Below are positions 1-6,310 of a DNA stretch of 15,898 bases, in pieces. The DNA comes from Burkholderiales bacterium (GTDB lineage: Bacteria; Pseudomonadota; Gammaproteobacteria; Burkholderiales; Burkholderiaceae_B): positions 1 to 15,898 of the forward strand of contig SXZD01000016.1 in NCBI GenBank assembly GCA_005788065.1, given 5' to 3'. The notes beneath the pieces were generated by a model. It had not been told where the DNA came from. It saw nothing but the letters and a program-made list of their open reading frames with translations, and did no database searches. The stretch's first letter is position 1. Every line of letters starts with the position of its first letter. Both the position numbers and the translations under genes were made by a program.

Positions 1-2
1 CA

Positions 3-638
3 GGTCGGCTCAAGCAGATTGAGCCGCTGGAAGGTCAACAGTTTCTGTAAGGCCGGCTTGACCTTAACAAAGCCTTCCTGACTGCCCTTGCCTTTCTGGA
101 AGTGACGCTTGAGCACGTCCAGCGGAAGTGACTGCACGGCATCCATGCGGTAGATGCCCTTGCGGGCGGCTTCCAGCACCTGCGTATCGATATCGGTGGC
201 GACAATGCGCACCGGCGGCGTATCGGTACCAAAAGTATCAATCGCCGTCATGGCAATCGTGTAGGGCTCTTCGCCCGTCGAACTGGCCGAACACCAGATA
301 GTGATCTGCTGCTTGCGCTCATGCACGAACAGCAGATACTTGCGGAGAATTTCAAAATGATGGGGCTCTCGAAAAAATGAGGTCAGATTGGTTGTCAGTG
401 CATTGACAAACTGCTCCCATTCCGGCGACTCACCCTGCTGCAGGAAATCCAGATAGTCCCTGAAACTGTCGTATCCCAAAGCCCGAACGCGCTTGGCCAG
501 TCGGCTGTAAGCCATGTTCTGCTTGTGCGGCGCGAGCGAAATACCTGCCCGCGCCAGAATCATGGCGCGCACGCGCGCGAAATCCTTGGGCGTGAACGCA
601 AACTCGAAATTGCGGGGAACCTCTGCATCACCCGTCAT
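3..638 (-). CDS. cheR: CheR chemoreceptor glutamate methyltransferase, C-terminus cut by window edge
   Basis: CheR transfers methyl groups from S-adenosylmethionine to glutamates in the cytoplasmic helices of chemoreceptors, the adaptation step opposed by CheB. Reading the minus strand gives 212 in-frame codons with no stop before the left edge. An N-terminal all-alpha CheR domain covers about residues 12-80. It contains LTTNLTSFFREPHHF at 81-95, the family signature. The SAM-binding methyltransferase domain follows, with SSTGEEPYTIAM at 119-130 and the acidic VATDID at 146-151. The visible end, FQRLNLLEP, is where CheR normally continues toward its last 60-80 residues, so the gene is partial, not broken. 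An in-frame ATG lies 30 bp upstream (668) and gives ten extra residues. I prefer 638 for the weak AGAGACG purine stretch before it, but either is possible. It is divergent from the receptor-cheYAW operon and is the obvious modifier of that receptor. Confidence 0.95.
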   Translation of the reverse strand, partial: MTGDAEVPRNFEFAFTPKDFARVRAMILARAGISLAPHKQNMAYSRLAKRVRALGYDSFRDYLDFLQQGESPEWEQFVNALTTNLTSFFREPHHFEILRKYLLFVHERKQQITIWCSASSTGEEPYTIAMTAIDTFGTDTPPVRIVATDIDTQVLEAARKGIYRMDAVQSLPLDVLKRHFQKGKGSQEGFVKVKPALQKLLTFQRLNLLEPT

Positions 639-878
639 GGCGTCTCTTGATCTCACTGCTGCATCCATAAGCACCTGACCCACACATACCTGTTTTTCTG
701 TCGCGGGGCAGAAGACTCCCCTGAGCCGCTTGTCCTGTCGTCATGCGCACCCGGTAAAAATCCGGAAACGACAACATGTACTTCACGCGTCTATTTTGCG
801 CTGTCAAACCGGACACCAAACCAAGCAGAACGTAAATCTATGTCATCAAGACTGCAAAAAAGTGCCCGGAGAGTCGTT

Positions 879-886
879 ACCGATAA
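879..886 (+). promoter_or_regulatory. Candidate sigma-28 (FliA) -10 element ahead of the chemoreceptor operon
   Basis: ACCGATAA matches the FliA -10 consensus GCCGATAA at seven of eight positions and lies 22 bp before the first receptor ATG. An A-rich AAAAAAGT ends 15 bp upstream, but the TAAA core is not well aligned (spacing about two bases too long), so the -35 half is weak. GTTACCGATAAC around it is also a short inverted repeat. Chemotaxis genes are commonly FliA-dependent, which makes the match plausible but not secure. Confidence 0.35.
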
Positions 887-908
887 CGTTATATGCTAAA
901 AAACGACT

Positions 909-2096
909 ATGGATACCATGCAAAACAAGACATCTGCAGCCGCCATTCTGGCGGCCCCGATATCCGGGCTTCTGATCACGCTCGGGCTATGGGCTGCCGG
1001 TCTTACCGGTGCGGCCATAATCGCAGCCGCTGTTGCGCTCATCGCCTGCGCAGGCGTGGGGTTCATGACCCATCGAACGCAGTCAGATGCGATTGAACAA
1101 CTGGCAGCACAGGCCCAGACCACTGCGACTGCAGTGCCGGACACCCATCCGCATGAGGCGCAACTGCAGCAACTGCAACGTGACTGGGTTCCCACCATCA
1201 GCGGGCAGTTGAACTCTGTCAAAGTACAGATGGACACTGCCATCACCGAACTGACGCACTCTTTCGAGGATATCCATCACAAATTGGGCGCTACTACACA
1301 ACTGGCCAGCGATGCAGCAGGCACGCTCGGCGGCAGTGGTGGCGGATTGGCGCAGAAAGTGGAAAGCAGCCTGAACGAAATGCTGGGCAGCATCAACCAC
1401 GCACTGGAAGAAAAAGTCTCCATGTTTGGCGAAGTCAAAAGCTTCATCACCTCCACGGACGAACTGGCCCGCATGGCCAGCTCAGTGGAAGATCTCGCTG
1501 CCAAAACCAACCTGCTGGCCTTGAACGCAGCGATTGAAGCAGCTCGTGCCGGCGAGGATGGACGCGGGTTCTCGATTGTGGCTGATGAAGTGCGCAAATT
1601 GTCCATGCTGTCGGCTGAAACAGGCCAGCAGATCCGTCGCCGAGTCGAGGAGATTTCGCAGGCTGCACGCCGCGCCGGCGAAGGTGCCACCCGCATGCAG
1701 CAGTCTGACGGCAAGTTGCTGGGCTATGCGCAGCAGACCGTCAGCGAAGTGGTCAACTCTTTCCAGTCCGTGACCGAACCGCTGTCGCACGCATCCAGCC
1801 AGATTCTGGACAACACATCGGAAATCAGCAACGGATTGAACAACGCAGTGACGCATTTCCAGTTTCAGGATCGTGTCTGCCAGATTCTCAGCCATGTGGA
1901 AGACAGCCTGTCTTCCATCCAGTCGCAGATTGCAGCCAACGGGACGCTGAATGTTCCGGATTTGATGTCGCAGTTGTCCAAGCACTACACGATGGCTGAA
2001 GAGCGCATCAACCCCGGACGCCCGGCAGCAAGCGCCAGTGCCTCCCGCAGCGCTTCGGCGCCCAAATCCGGTGAGATGGATATCACGTTTTTTTGA
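909..2096 (+). CDS. Short two-TM chemoreceptor (MCP) with CheZ-like C-terminal motif
   Basis: Chemoreceptors control CheA kinase through a cytoplasmic coiled-coil hairpin. This 395-aa protein starts with a membrane hairpin (about residues 11-30 and 33-53) separated by only a few residues, so there is no periplasmic ligand domain. A long helical region follows. The conserved signalling tip is at about 194-245, with TNLLALNAAIEAARAGEDGRGF and IVADEVRKLS. Residues 317-333 read HFQFQDRVCQILSHVED, containing D321-x-x-x-Q325, the spacing of the CheZ catalytic pair. An Ala/Ser-rich linker (about 370-388) and a terminal GEMDITFF follow. Neither candidate start (ATG 909, or in-frame ATG 918) has a strong Shine-Dalgarno; 909 is taken as the longer. 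It heads the operon, and its TGA lies inside the Shine-Dalgarno of cheY. The MCP assignment is firm; the CheZ-like role is inference. Confidence 0.93.
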   Translation: MDTMQNKTSAAAILAAPISGLLITLGLWAAGLTGAAIIAAAVALIACAGVGFMTHRTQSDAIEQLAAQAQTTATAVPDTHPHEAQLQQLQRDWVPTISGQLNSVKVQMDTAITELTHSFEDIHHKLGATTQLASDAAGTLGGSGGGLAQKVESSLNEMLGSINHALEEKVSMFGEVKSFITSTDELARMASSVEDLAAKTNLLALNAAIEAARAGEDGRGFSIVADEVRKLSMLSAETGQQIRRRVEEISQAARRAGEGATRMQQSDGKLLGYAQQTVSEVVNSFQSVTEPLSHASSQILDNTSEISNGLNNAVTHFQFQDRVCQILSHVEDSLSSIQSQIAANGTLNVPDLMSQLSKHYTMAEERINPGRPAASASASRSASAPKSGEMDITFF

Positions 2097-2104
2097 AGGA
2101 CATC

Positions 2105-2470
2105 ATGAGCAAGACGATTTTGGTGGTGGATGATTCGAATTCGATCAGGCAGGTCGTGGCCATGACCCTGCGCAGCAAAGGCTATGAGGTAGTCGAGGGC
2201 TGTGACGGCAAGGACGCACTCAAACACCTCGATGGTCGCAAGATTCACCTGATTGTCAGTGACCTGAACATGCCCAACATGGATGGCCTGACATTTGTAA
2301 AAGAAGTTAAAAAACTGGCGGCATACAAATTCGTCCCCATCATCATACTGACCACGGAATCCGACAGCACCAAGAAAGCGGAAGGTCAGGCGGCCGGGTT
2401 GAAGGCATGGATGGTCAAGCCCTTCCAGCCCGATCAGATGCTGGCAGCCGTCACCAAGCTGATCGCATAG
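2105..2470 (+). CDS. cheY: CheY-type single-domain response regulator
   Basis: This 121-aa stand-alone receiver domain takes phosphate from CheA and carries the signal to the motor or another target. The acidic pocket is D9/D10 (VVDDSNS) and the phospho-acceptor is D53 (VSDLNMPNMDG). The switch Thr/Ser position falls in IIILTTES (T83/T84), and the conserved lysine is K105 in MVKPFQP. There is no output domain. ATG 2105 is chosen because GAAGGA lies 5-10 bp before it. A longer reading from TTG 2093 overlaps the receptor stop and has no ribosome site. It sits between receptor and STAS gene with minimal gaps, so it is co-transcribed and probably translationally coupled. It is more like the CheY variants encoded beside cheA than a free-standing regulator. 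Whether it targets the flagellar motor cannot be told here. Confidence 0.96.
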   Translation: MSKTILVVDDSNSIRQVVAMTLRSKGYEVVEGCDGKDALKHLDGRKIHLIVSDLNMPNMDGLTFVKEVKKLAAYKFVPIIILTTESDSTKKAEGQAAGLKAWMVKPFQPDQMLAAVTKLIA

Positions 2471-2478
2471 GAGATCCC

Positions 2479-2862
2479 ATGTCCGATATCGCCAGCCATG
2501 AGGATGTGACGCATACAACTGGACAAACCGAAACGCATGCTGACACCCCGGCTGACGTGCAAGGCGCTGCATCCGACGACAAAGCACCGCCCTGCATCGA
2601 TATCGCTTGTCTGACTATTGCCGAATGCACACCGGTGGCAGACCAGATCCGTCAGGCACTGGCCGATGCACCCAAAGTGTTCATCCGTCTGTCAAACTGC
2701 GAAGAACTGGATACCGCCGGAGCGCAGCTGCTGACCATCCTGAAATGCGATGAAGGTGTCGCGGGCCGTCTGGTGTTTGATGCGCCGAGCGACACTGCGA
2801 AAGATGTTTTCAGTCTGCTGGGACTCTCATCCCTGTTCGAAGTCGAAACCAACCCCTGTTGA
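2479..2862 (+). CDS. STAS-domain protein inside the chemotaxis operon
   Basis: This 127-aa protein has a polar, probably disordered first 35 residues followed by one STAS domain (about 38-122), the fold of anti-sigma-factor antagonists such as SpoIIAA and of MlaB. The signature segment is RLSNCEELDTAGAQLLTIL. In SpoIIAA-type proteins the equivalent DSSG carries the phosphorylated serine; here it is D78-T79-A80-G81, so the regulatory position is alanine and switching by phosphorylation there looks impossible. MlaB-like STAS proteins often have a similar DTAG or DSAG. ATG 2479 follows AGGAGAT, which overlaps the cheY stop; longer readings run back into cheY. Genes of this kind recur between cheY and cheA in some proteobacterial clusters, but I know of no settled function. 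Scaffold or partner-binding roles are guesses. Confidence 0.85.
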   Translation: MSDIASHEDVTHTTGQTETHADTPADVQGAASDDKAPPCIDIACLTIAECTPVADQIRQALADAPKVFIRLSNCEELDTAGAQLLTILKCDEGVAGRLVFDAPSDTAKDVFSLLGLSSLFEVETNPC

Positions 2863-2876
2863 ATGCGGAAAGCACG

Positions 2877-5090
2877 ATGGCACTCGACCTGAATCTGGAC
2901 GCAGCAAAGGGAATCTTCTTCACAGAAGCACGACAACTGCTGTCTGAAGTGGAAACCTACGTACTGCAACTGGAGCGGGATCCTACCGAAAGTGAAGCGC
3001 TGAATGCCGCGTTCCGCGCGGCACACACCATCAAGGGTAGCGCAGGCGTTTTCGGCTTCGCAGCGGTAACCCATTTTGTACACGATCTGGAAACGGTACT
3101 GGACCGCGTGCGCAACGGCGAACTCGGTTTTGATGAGCGCATGAGCACACTGGTGCTGGCCTGCCGCGACCACATCTCCACCCTCATCGACCTGCTGGAC
3201 TCCGGTCATGAAGACGGCAACCTGCAACCCGATGTGCGCGCGGTGCAGGATGACCTGACCCGGCAACTCAAGTCCTATCTGCATTCCGAACACTCGCACG
3301 ACGAGTCTGCGGAAGGCACAAAAGCGCATGCGCAGACCGCTGCAGATTCAGTTGCTCAGGCAAGCGCAACGGCCCCTGCAGGTTCCGGGCATTGGCACAT
3401 CTCGGTTCGCCTGGGCAAGACAGTGCTGAGCGACGGCTTCGACCCGCGGCCCATTTTTGGCTTCCTCAAGACCTTCGGCACCATACATCGCATGATTCCG
3501 GTGTTGGACGCACTGCCAAAGTTTTCGGATGCAGATCCCGAACAATGCCATCTGGGTTTTGAAATTCATTTCGAGACCGAACAGCCCGAAAAAGAAATCC
3601 ATGAAGCATTCGAGTTCATCAGCAACCTGAGCACGGTGCGCGTCATTGCCCACACCTGCTCACCTGAAGCCTATGACGCGTTTTGCGCCGCCGCACCCGA
3701 GGGTGTGGAGCGGGCTTCCGAACTCATGCAGGACTGCGGTTTCCATCGTCCCAACCCGCCGGTCATTGCTGCAGCCGCGACGGACACAGCGTCGACTCCG
3801 GCAGCGGCAGATAAAGCCGCAAGCCAGGCTGCAAATCAAGTCATCAAACAAGCCGCCACTGCAGCCAAATCTGACAAACCCGCCGGCAAGTCCGCCAAAT
3901 CCAGTTCGCAGTCCAGCGCATTTATACGCGTTCCGGCGGACAAACTGGACACGCTGATCAATCTGGTGGGCGAACTGGTGATCGCCAATGCCAGCACGGT
4001 TGAACAAGCCAAACGCATGAATGACTCGGGCATGCTGGAGTCCACCAGCGCTGTGGCCAGCCTGATCGAGGAAATCCGTGATGGCGCACTGGGCCTGCGC
4101 ATGGTGCAGATCGGTGAAACCTTCCATCGCTTCCACCGGGTGGTGCGCGATCTGGCCATGAATCTGGGCAAGCAGATCACGCTGGATATTTCCGGCGAAG
4201 AAACCGAACTGGACAAATCGGTGGTCGAAAAAATCGGCGACCCCCTGATGCATCTGGTGCGCAACGCAATCGATCACGGACTGGAAACCACCGAAGGCCG
4301 CATCGCCGCAGGCAAGAACGAAGTCGGTCGCATCGGTCTGCATGCATACCATGACAGCGGTCACATCGTCATTGAAGTGTCGGATGATGGTCGCGGTCTC
4401 AATCGCGAGCGCATCTTCCAGAAAGCCGTTGAAAAAGGACTGGTACCACCCGATACGCAATTGACCGATCAGGAAATCTGCCAACTCATTTTCCTGCCGG
4501 GCTTTTCCACCGCAGACAAGGTCACTGACATCTCCGGTCGAGGCGTGGGCATGGACGTTGTCCGCAAGAACATCGAAGCCCTGCGTGGTACCGTGCAGGT
4601 GCGTTCCACGCCGGGCAAAGGCAGCGTGTTCGAGATCCGTCTGCCGCTGACCCTGGCCATCATTGACGGCTTCCTGATCGGTGTCGGCGAAGCGCACTAT
4701 GTCATACCGCTGGGCTACGTGCGCGAGTGCCTGGAACTGTCCTCAGGTGCTATCCCAGAGGACCGCGTCGACCTGCACTATGACCTGCGTGGCGAGTACT
4801 TGCCGTGTATACGGCTGCGCAATATTTTCGGGGTCAACAAGCACAAGCCCCGCCGTGAAAACATCATCGTGGTGAGCTTTGGCGACACGCGGGCAGGCCT
4901 GATCGCCGACAACCTGCTGGGCGAAAGCCAGACCGTGATCAAACCCTTGGGCTCGCTGTTTGAAGCGAACCATGCCATCAGCGGAGCCACCATCCTGGGC
5001 AGCGGCGAAGTGGCACTCATCATCGATGTACCCAAACTGGTTGGCGAGGTGTCCCGTCGCAGCATAGCCAGCACAGAAACCGCACGCTAG
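2877..5090 (+). CDS. cheA: CheA chemotaxis histidine kinase
   Basis: CheA autophosphorylates in receptor arrays and passes phosphate to CheY and CheB. The 737-aa protein has the usual order. P1 (HPt, about 1-110) carries H50 in AAHTIKGSAG. A P2-like globular domain lies at about 170-255 (starting HWHISVRLGK). An Ala/Lys/Ser-rich linker runs about 295-345. The P3 dimerisation helices start near 346 (FIRVPADKLDTLINLVGEL). The P4 ATPase has its N box near 458 (LVRNAIDHGLE), G1 near 501 (SDDGRG) and G2 near 553 (GRGVGMD). P5, the CheW-like domain, runs from about 591 to the end. All catalytic boxes are intact and there is no C-terminal receiver. ATG 2877 is preceded by GGAAAG; a TTG 18 bp upstream overlaps the STAS stop and is less likely. 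Tight spacing places it in the receptor-cheY-STAS-cheA-cheW operon. Confidence 0.98.
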   Translation: MALDLNLDAAKGIFFTEARQLLSEVETYVLQLERDPTESEALNAAFRAAHTIKGSAGVFGFAAVTHFVHDLETVLDRVRNGELGFDERMSTLVLACRDHISTLIDLLDSGHEDGNLQPDVRAVQDDLTRQLKSYLHSEHSHDESAEGTKAHAQTAADSVAQASATAPAGSGHWHISVRLGKTVLSDGFDPRPIFGFLKTFGTIHRMIPVLDALPKFSDADPEQCHLGFEIHFETEQPEKEIHEAFEFISNLSTVRVIAHTCSPEAYDAFCAAAPEGVERASELMQDCGFHRPNPPVIAAAATDTASTPAAADKAASQAANQVIKQAATAAKSDKPAGKSAKSSSQSSAFIRVPADKLDTLINLVGELVIANASTVEQAKRMNDSGMLESTSAVASLIEEIRDGALGLRMVQIGETFHRFHRVVRDLAMNLGKQITLDISGEETELDKSVVEKIGDPLMHLVRNAIDHGLETTEGRIAAGKNEVGRIGLHAYHDSGHIVIEVSDDGRGLNRERIFQKAVEKGLVPPDTQLTDQEICQLIFLPGFSTADKVTDISGRGVGMDVVRKNIEALRGTVQVRSTPGKGSVFEIRLPLTLAIIDGFLIGVGEAHYVIPLGYVRECLELSSGAIPEDRVDLHYDLRGEYLPCIRLRNIFGVNKHKPRRENIIVVSFGDTRAGLIADNLLGESQTVIKPLGSLFEANHAISGATILGSGEVALIIDVPKLVGEVSRRSIASTETAR

Positions 5091-5098
5091 AGGCATTC

Positions 5099-5665
5099 AT
5101 GAGCAACACTGCACATCACACCCCCGAAGTTGGCGCGGCCAATCAGTACCTCACTTTCCAGGTCAACAACCAGCGTCTGGCACTGGAGATTTTGCGCATC
5201 AAAGAAATCATCGAATTCGGTCGCATCACCGTGGTGCCCATGATGCAGGCAGCCATCAGCGGTGTGATCAACCTTCGTGGCTCGGTGGTTCCCGTGATAG
5301 ATCTATCCGCTCGGTTTGCCCAAGGTAAGACGCAGCTGAACCGCCGTACCTGCATCGTCATTCTCGAATCGGAAATGGAAGAAGGCACGCAGGTCGTGGG
5401 CTTCATGGTCGACTCGGTCAGTGCGGTGGTCGAAATACACAACGATGTCATCTCGCCACCACCTCAGTTCGGCTCGGGCATACGCACCGATTTCATGCGC
5501 GCCATCGCGCGGGTGGATGATGATTTCGTCATGATTCTCAATGTCGAAAAGCTGCTGAACTTTGACATTGCCAGCGTGATTGAAGAGGCCACTCTGGCCA
5601 GCGAAGAAGCCCCTGCCAGCAGCCGTGTGAGCTTTGGATCATCAGAGCCGCAGATGGCGCACTGA
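5099..5665 (+). CDS. cheW: CheW receptor-kinase coupling protein
   Basis: CheW links chemoreceptor tips to CheA P5 and builds the hexagonal array lattice in the cytoplasm. The 188-aa protein is one CheW domain (about 15-160). It starts with QYLTFQVNNQRLALEILRIKEI, has the hallmark ISGVINLRGSVVPVIDL near residues 55-72, and ends with DDDFVMILNVEKLL. The last 25 residues are a Glu/Ala/Ser-rich tail somewhat beyond the usual CheW length. The Shine-Dalgarno AGAGG overlaps the cheA stop and lies 4-8 bp before the ATG, consistent with coupled translation. As the only CheW seen here, it presumably serves the two-TM receptor at the head of the operon. Confidence 0.97.
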   Translation: MSNTAHHTPEVGAANQYLTFQVNNQRLALEILRIKEIIEFGRITVVPMMQAAISGVINLRGSVVPVIDLSARFAQGKTQLNRRTCIVILESEMEEGTQVVGFMVDSVSAVVEIHNDVISPPPQFGSGIRTDFMRAIARVDDDFVMILNVEKLLNFDIASVIEEATLASEEAPASSRVSFGSSEPQMAH

Positions 5666-5674
5666 TTTGGCATA

Positions 5675-6268
5675 ATGGTGTGCATGAACACACGCACCGA
5701 CAAGCCGGCAGACAACACCTCGCACCACAATACCCGCTCAGACACCGCCGAAACCCGCGCTGCTTGGGTGGCGCGTGCCCTGCAGCATCCTCACGCGCTC
5801 TGGATACTGTGTTTCATCAGTTTCATTGAAGCATCGGTTTTCCCCATCCCGCCTTATGCCCTGCTGGTACCGATGTGTGCGGAAGCACCCAACAAAGCCA
5901 TCCGCATCGCGCTGATTGCCAGCGCAGCATCGGTTGCGGGCGGACTGGTGGGGTACGGCATCGGATATCTGGCTGCAGATCTGGCCAATGACATGGTCAA
6001 CCGCTGGGGCTATGCGCAAGCGTTTGCCAACACCAAAGACTTTGTTGCCCAATGGGGTGCATTGTCCATTTTGCTCAGTACGCTCACACCCCTGCCCTAC
6101 AAGGTGATGACCATCACCGCCGGACTGTTTTCCATGAACCTGCCCCTGTTCATCGTCAGTTCGATGCTGGCCCGCAGCCTGAGATTTGTGTTTGCGGCGG
6201 TTGTGGCCGGCAGGCTGGCCGACTGGGTGGTGCGACGCCGCGCGGCCAAGGCTGCACGGATGGTCTGA
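5675..6268 (+). CDS. YqaA/DedA-like (VTT domain) inner-membrane protein
   Basis: This 197-aa integral membrane protein is of the VTT/SNARE-associated superfamily, nearest in style to the YqaA branch. DedA-superfamily proteins are linked to lipid-carrier or phospholipid translocation and membrane homeostasis. The substrate of this subgroup is not established. After a polar tail of about 30 residues comes a re-entrant-type segment FIEASVFPIPPYALLVPM (about 49-66). A hydrophobic pair follows (about 74-100), then LLSTLTPLPYKVMTITAG, the second half of the family signature, and a last TM before RRRAAKAARMV. The proline-rich loops and the Arg in the final helix (ARSLRF) fit the family. It begins 9 bp after cheW, so it could be read through from the che operon, but neither ATG 5675 nor in-frame ATG 5684 has a clear Shine-Dalgarno. 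A functional link to chemotaxis is not implied. Confidence 0.85.
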   Translation: MVCMNTRTDKPADNTSHHNTRSDTAETRAAWVARALQHPHALWILCFISFIEASVFPIPPYALLVPMCAEAPNKAIRIALIASAASVAGGLVGYGIGYLAADLANDMVNRWGYAQAFANTKDFVAQWGALSILLSTLTPLPYKVMTITAGLFSMNLPLFIVSSMLARSLRFVFAAVVAGRLADWVVRRRAAKAARMV

Positions 6269-6310
6269 TCACCCCGCCTCGACAATACGACAGGGGCCTC
6301 CCGACAGGGA

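Noticed and set aside
801..840. Perfect TTGACA on the minus strand upstream of cheR
   Set aside because: No acceptable -10 lies 15-19 bp downstream (GAAGTA is the best), so it is not called as the cheR promoter.
3660..4697. 345-aa open frame on the minus strand
   Set aside because: It is entirely antisense to cheA, whose product is unambiguous; His/Asp/Gln-rich composition is typical of a complementary-frame shadow.
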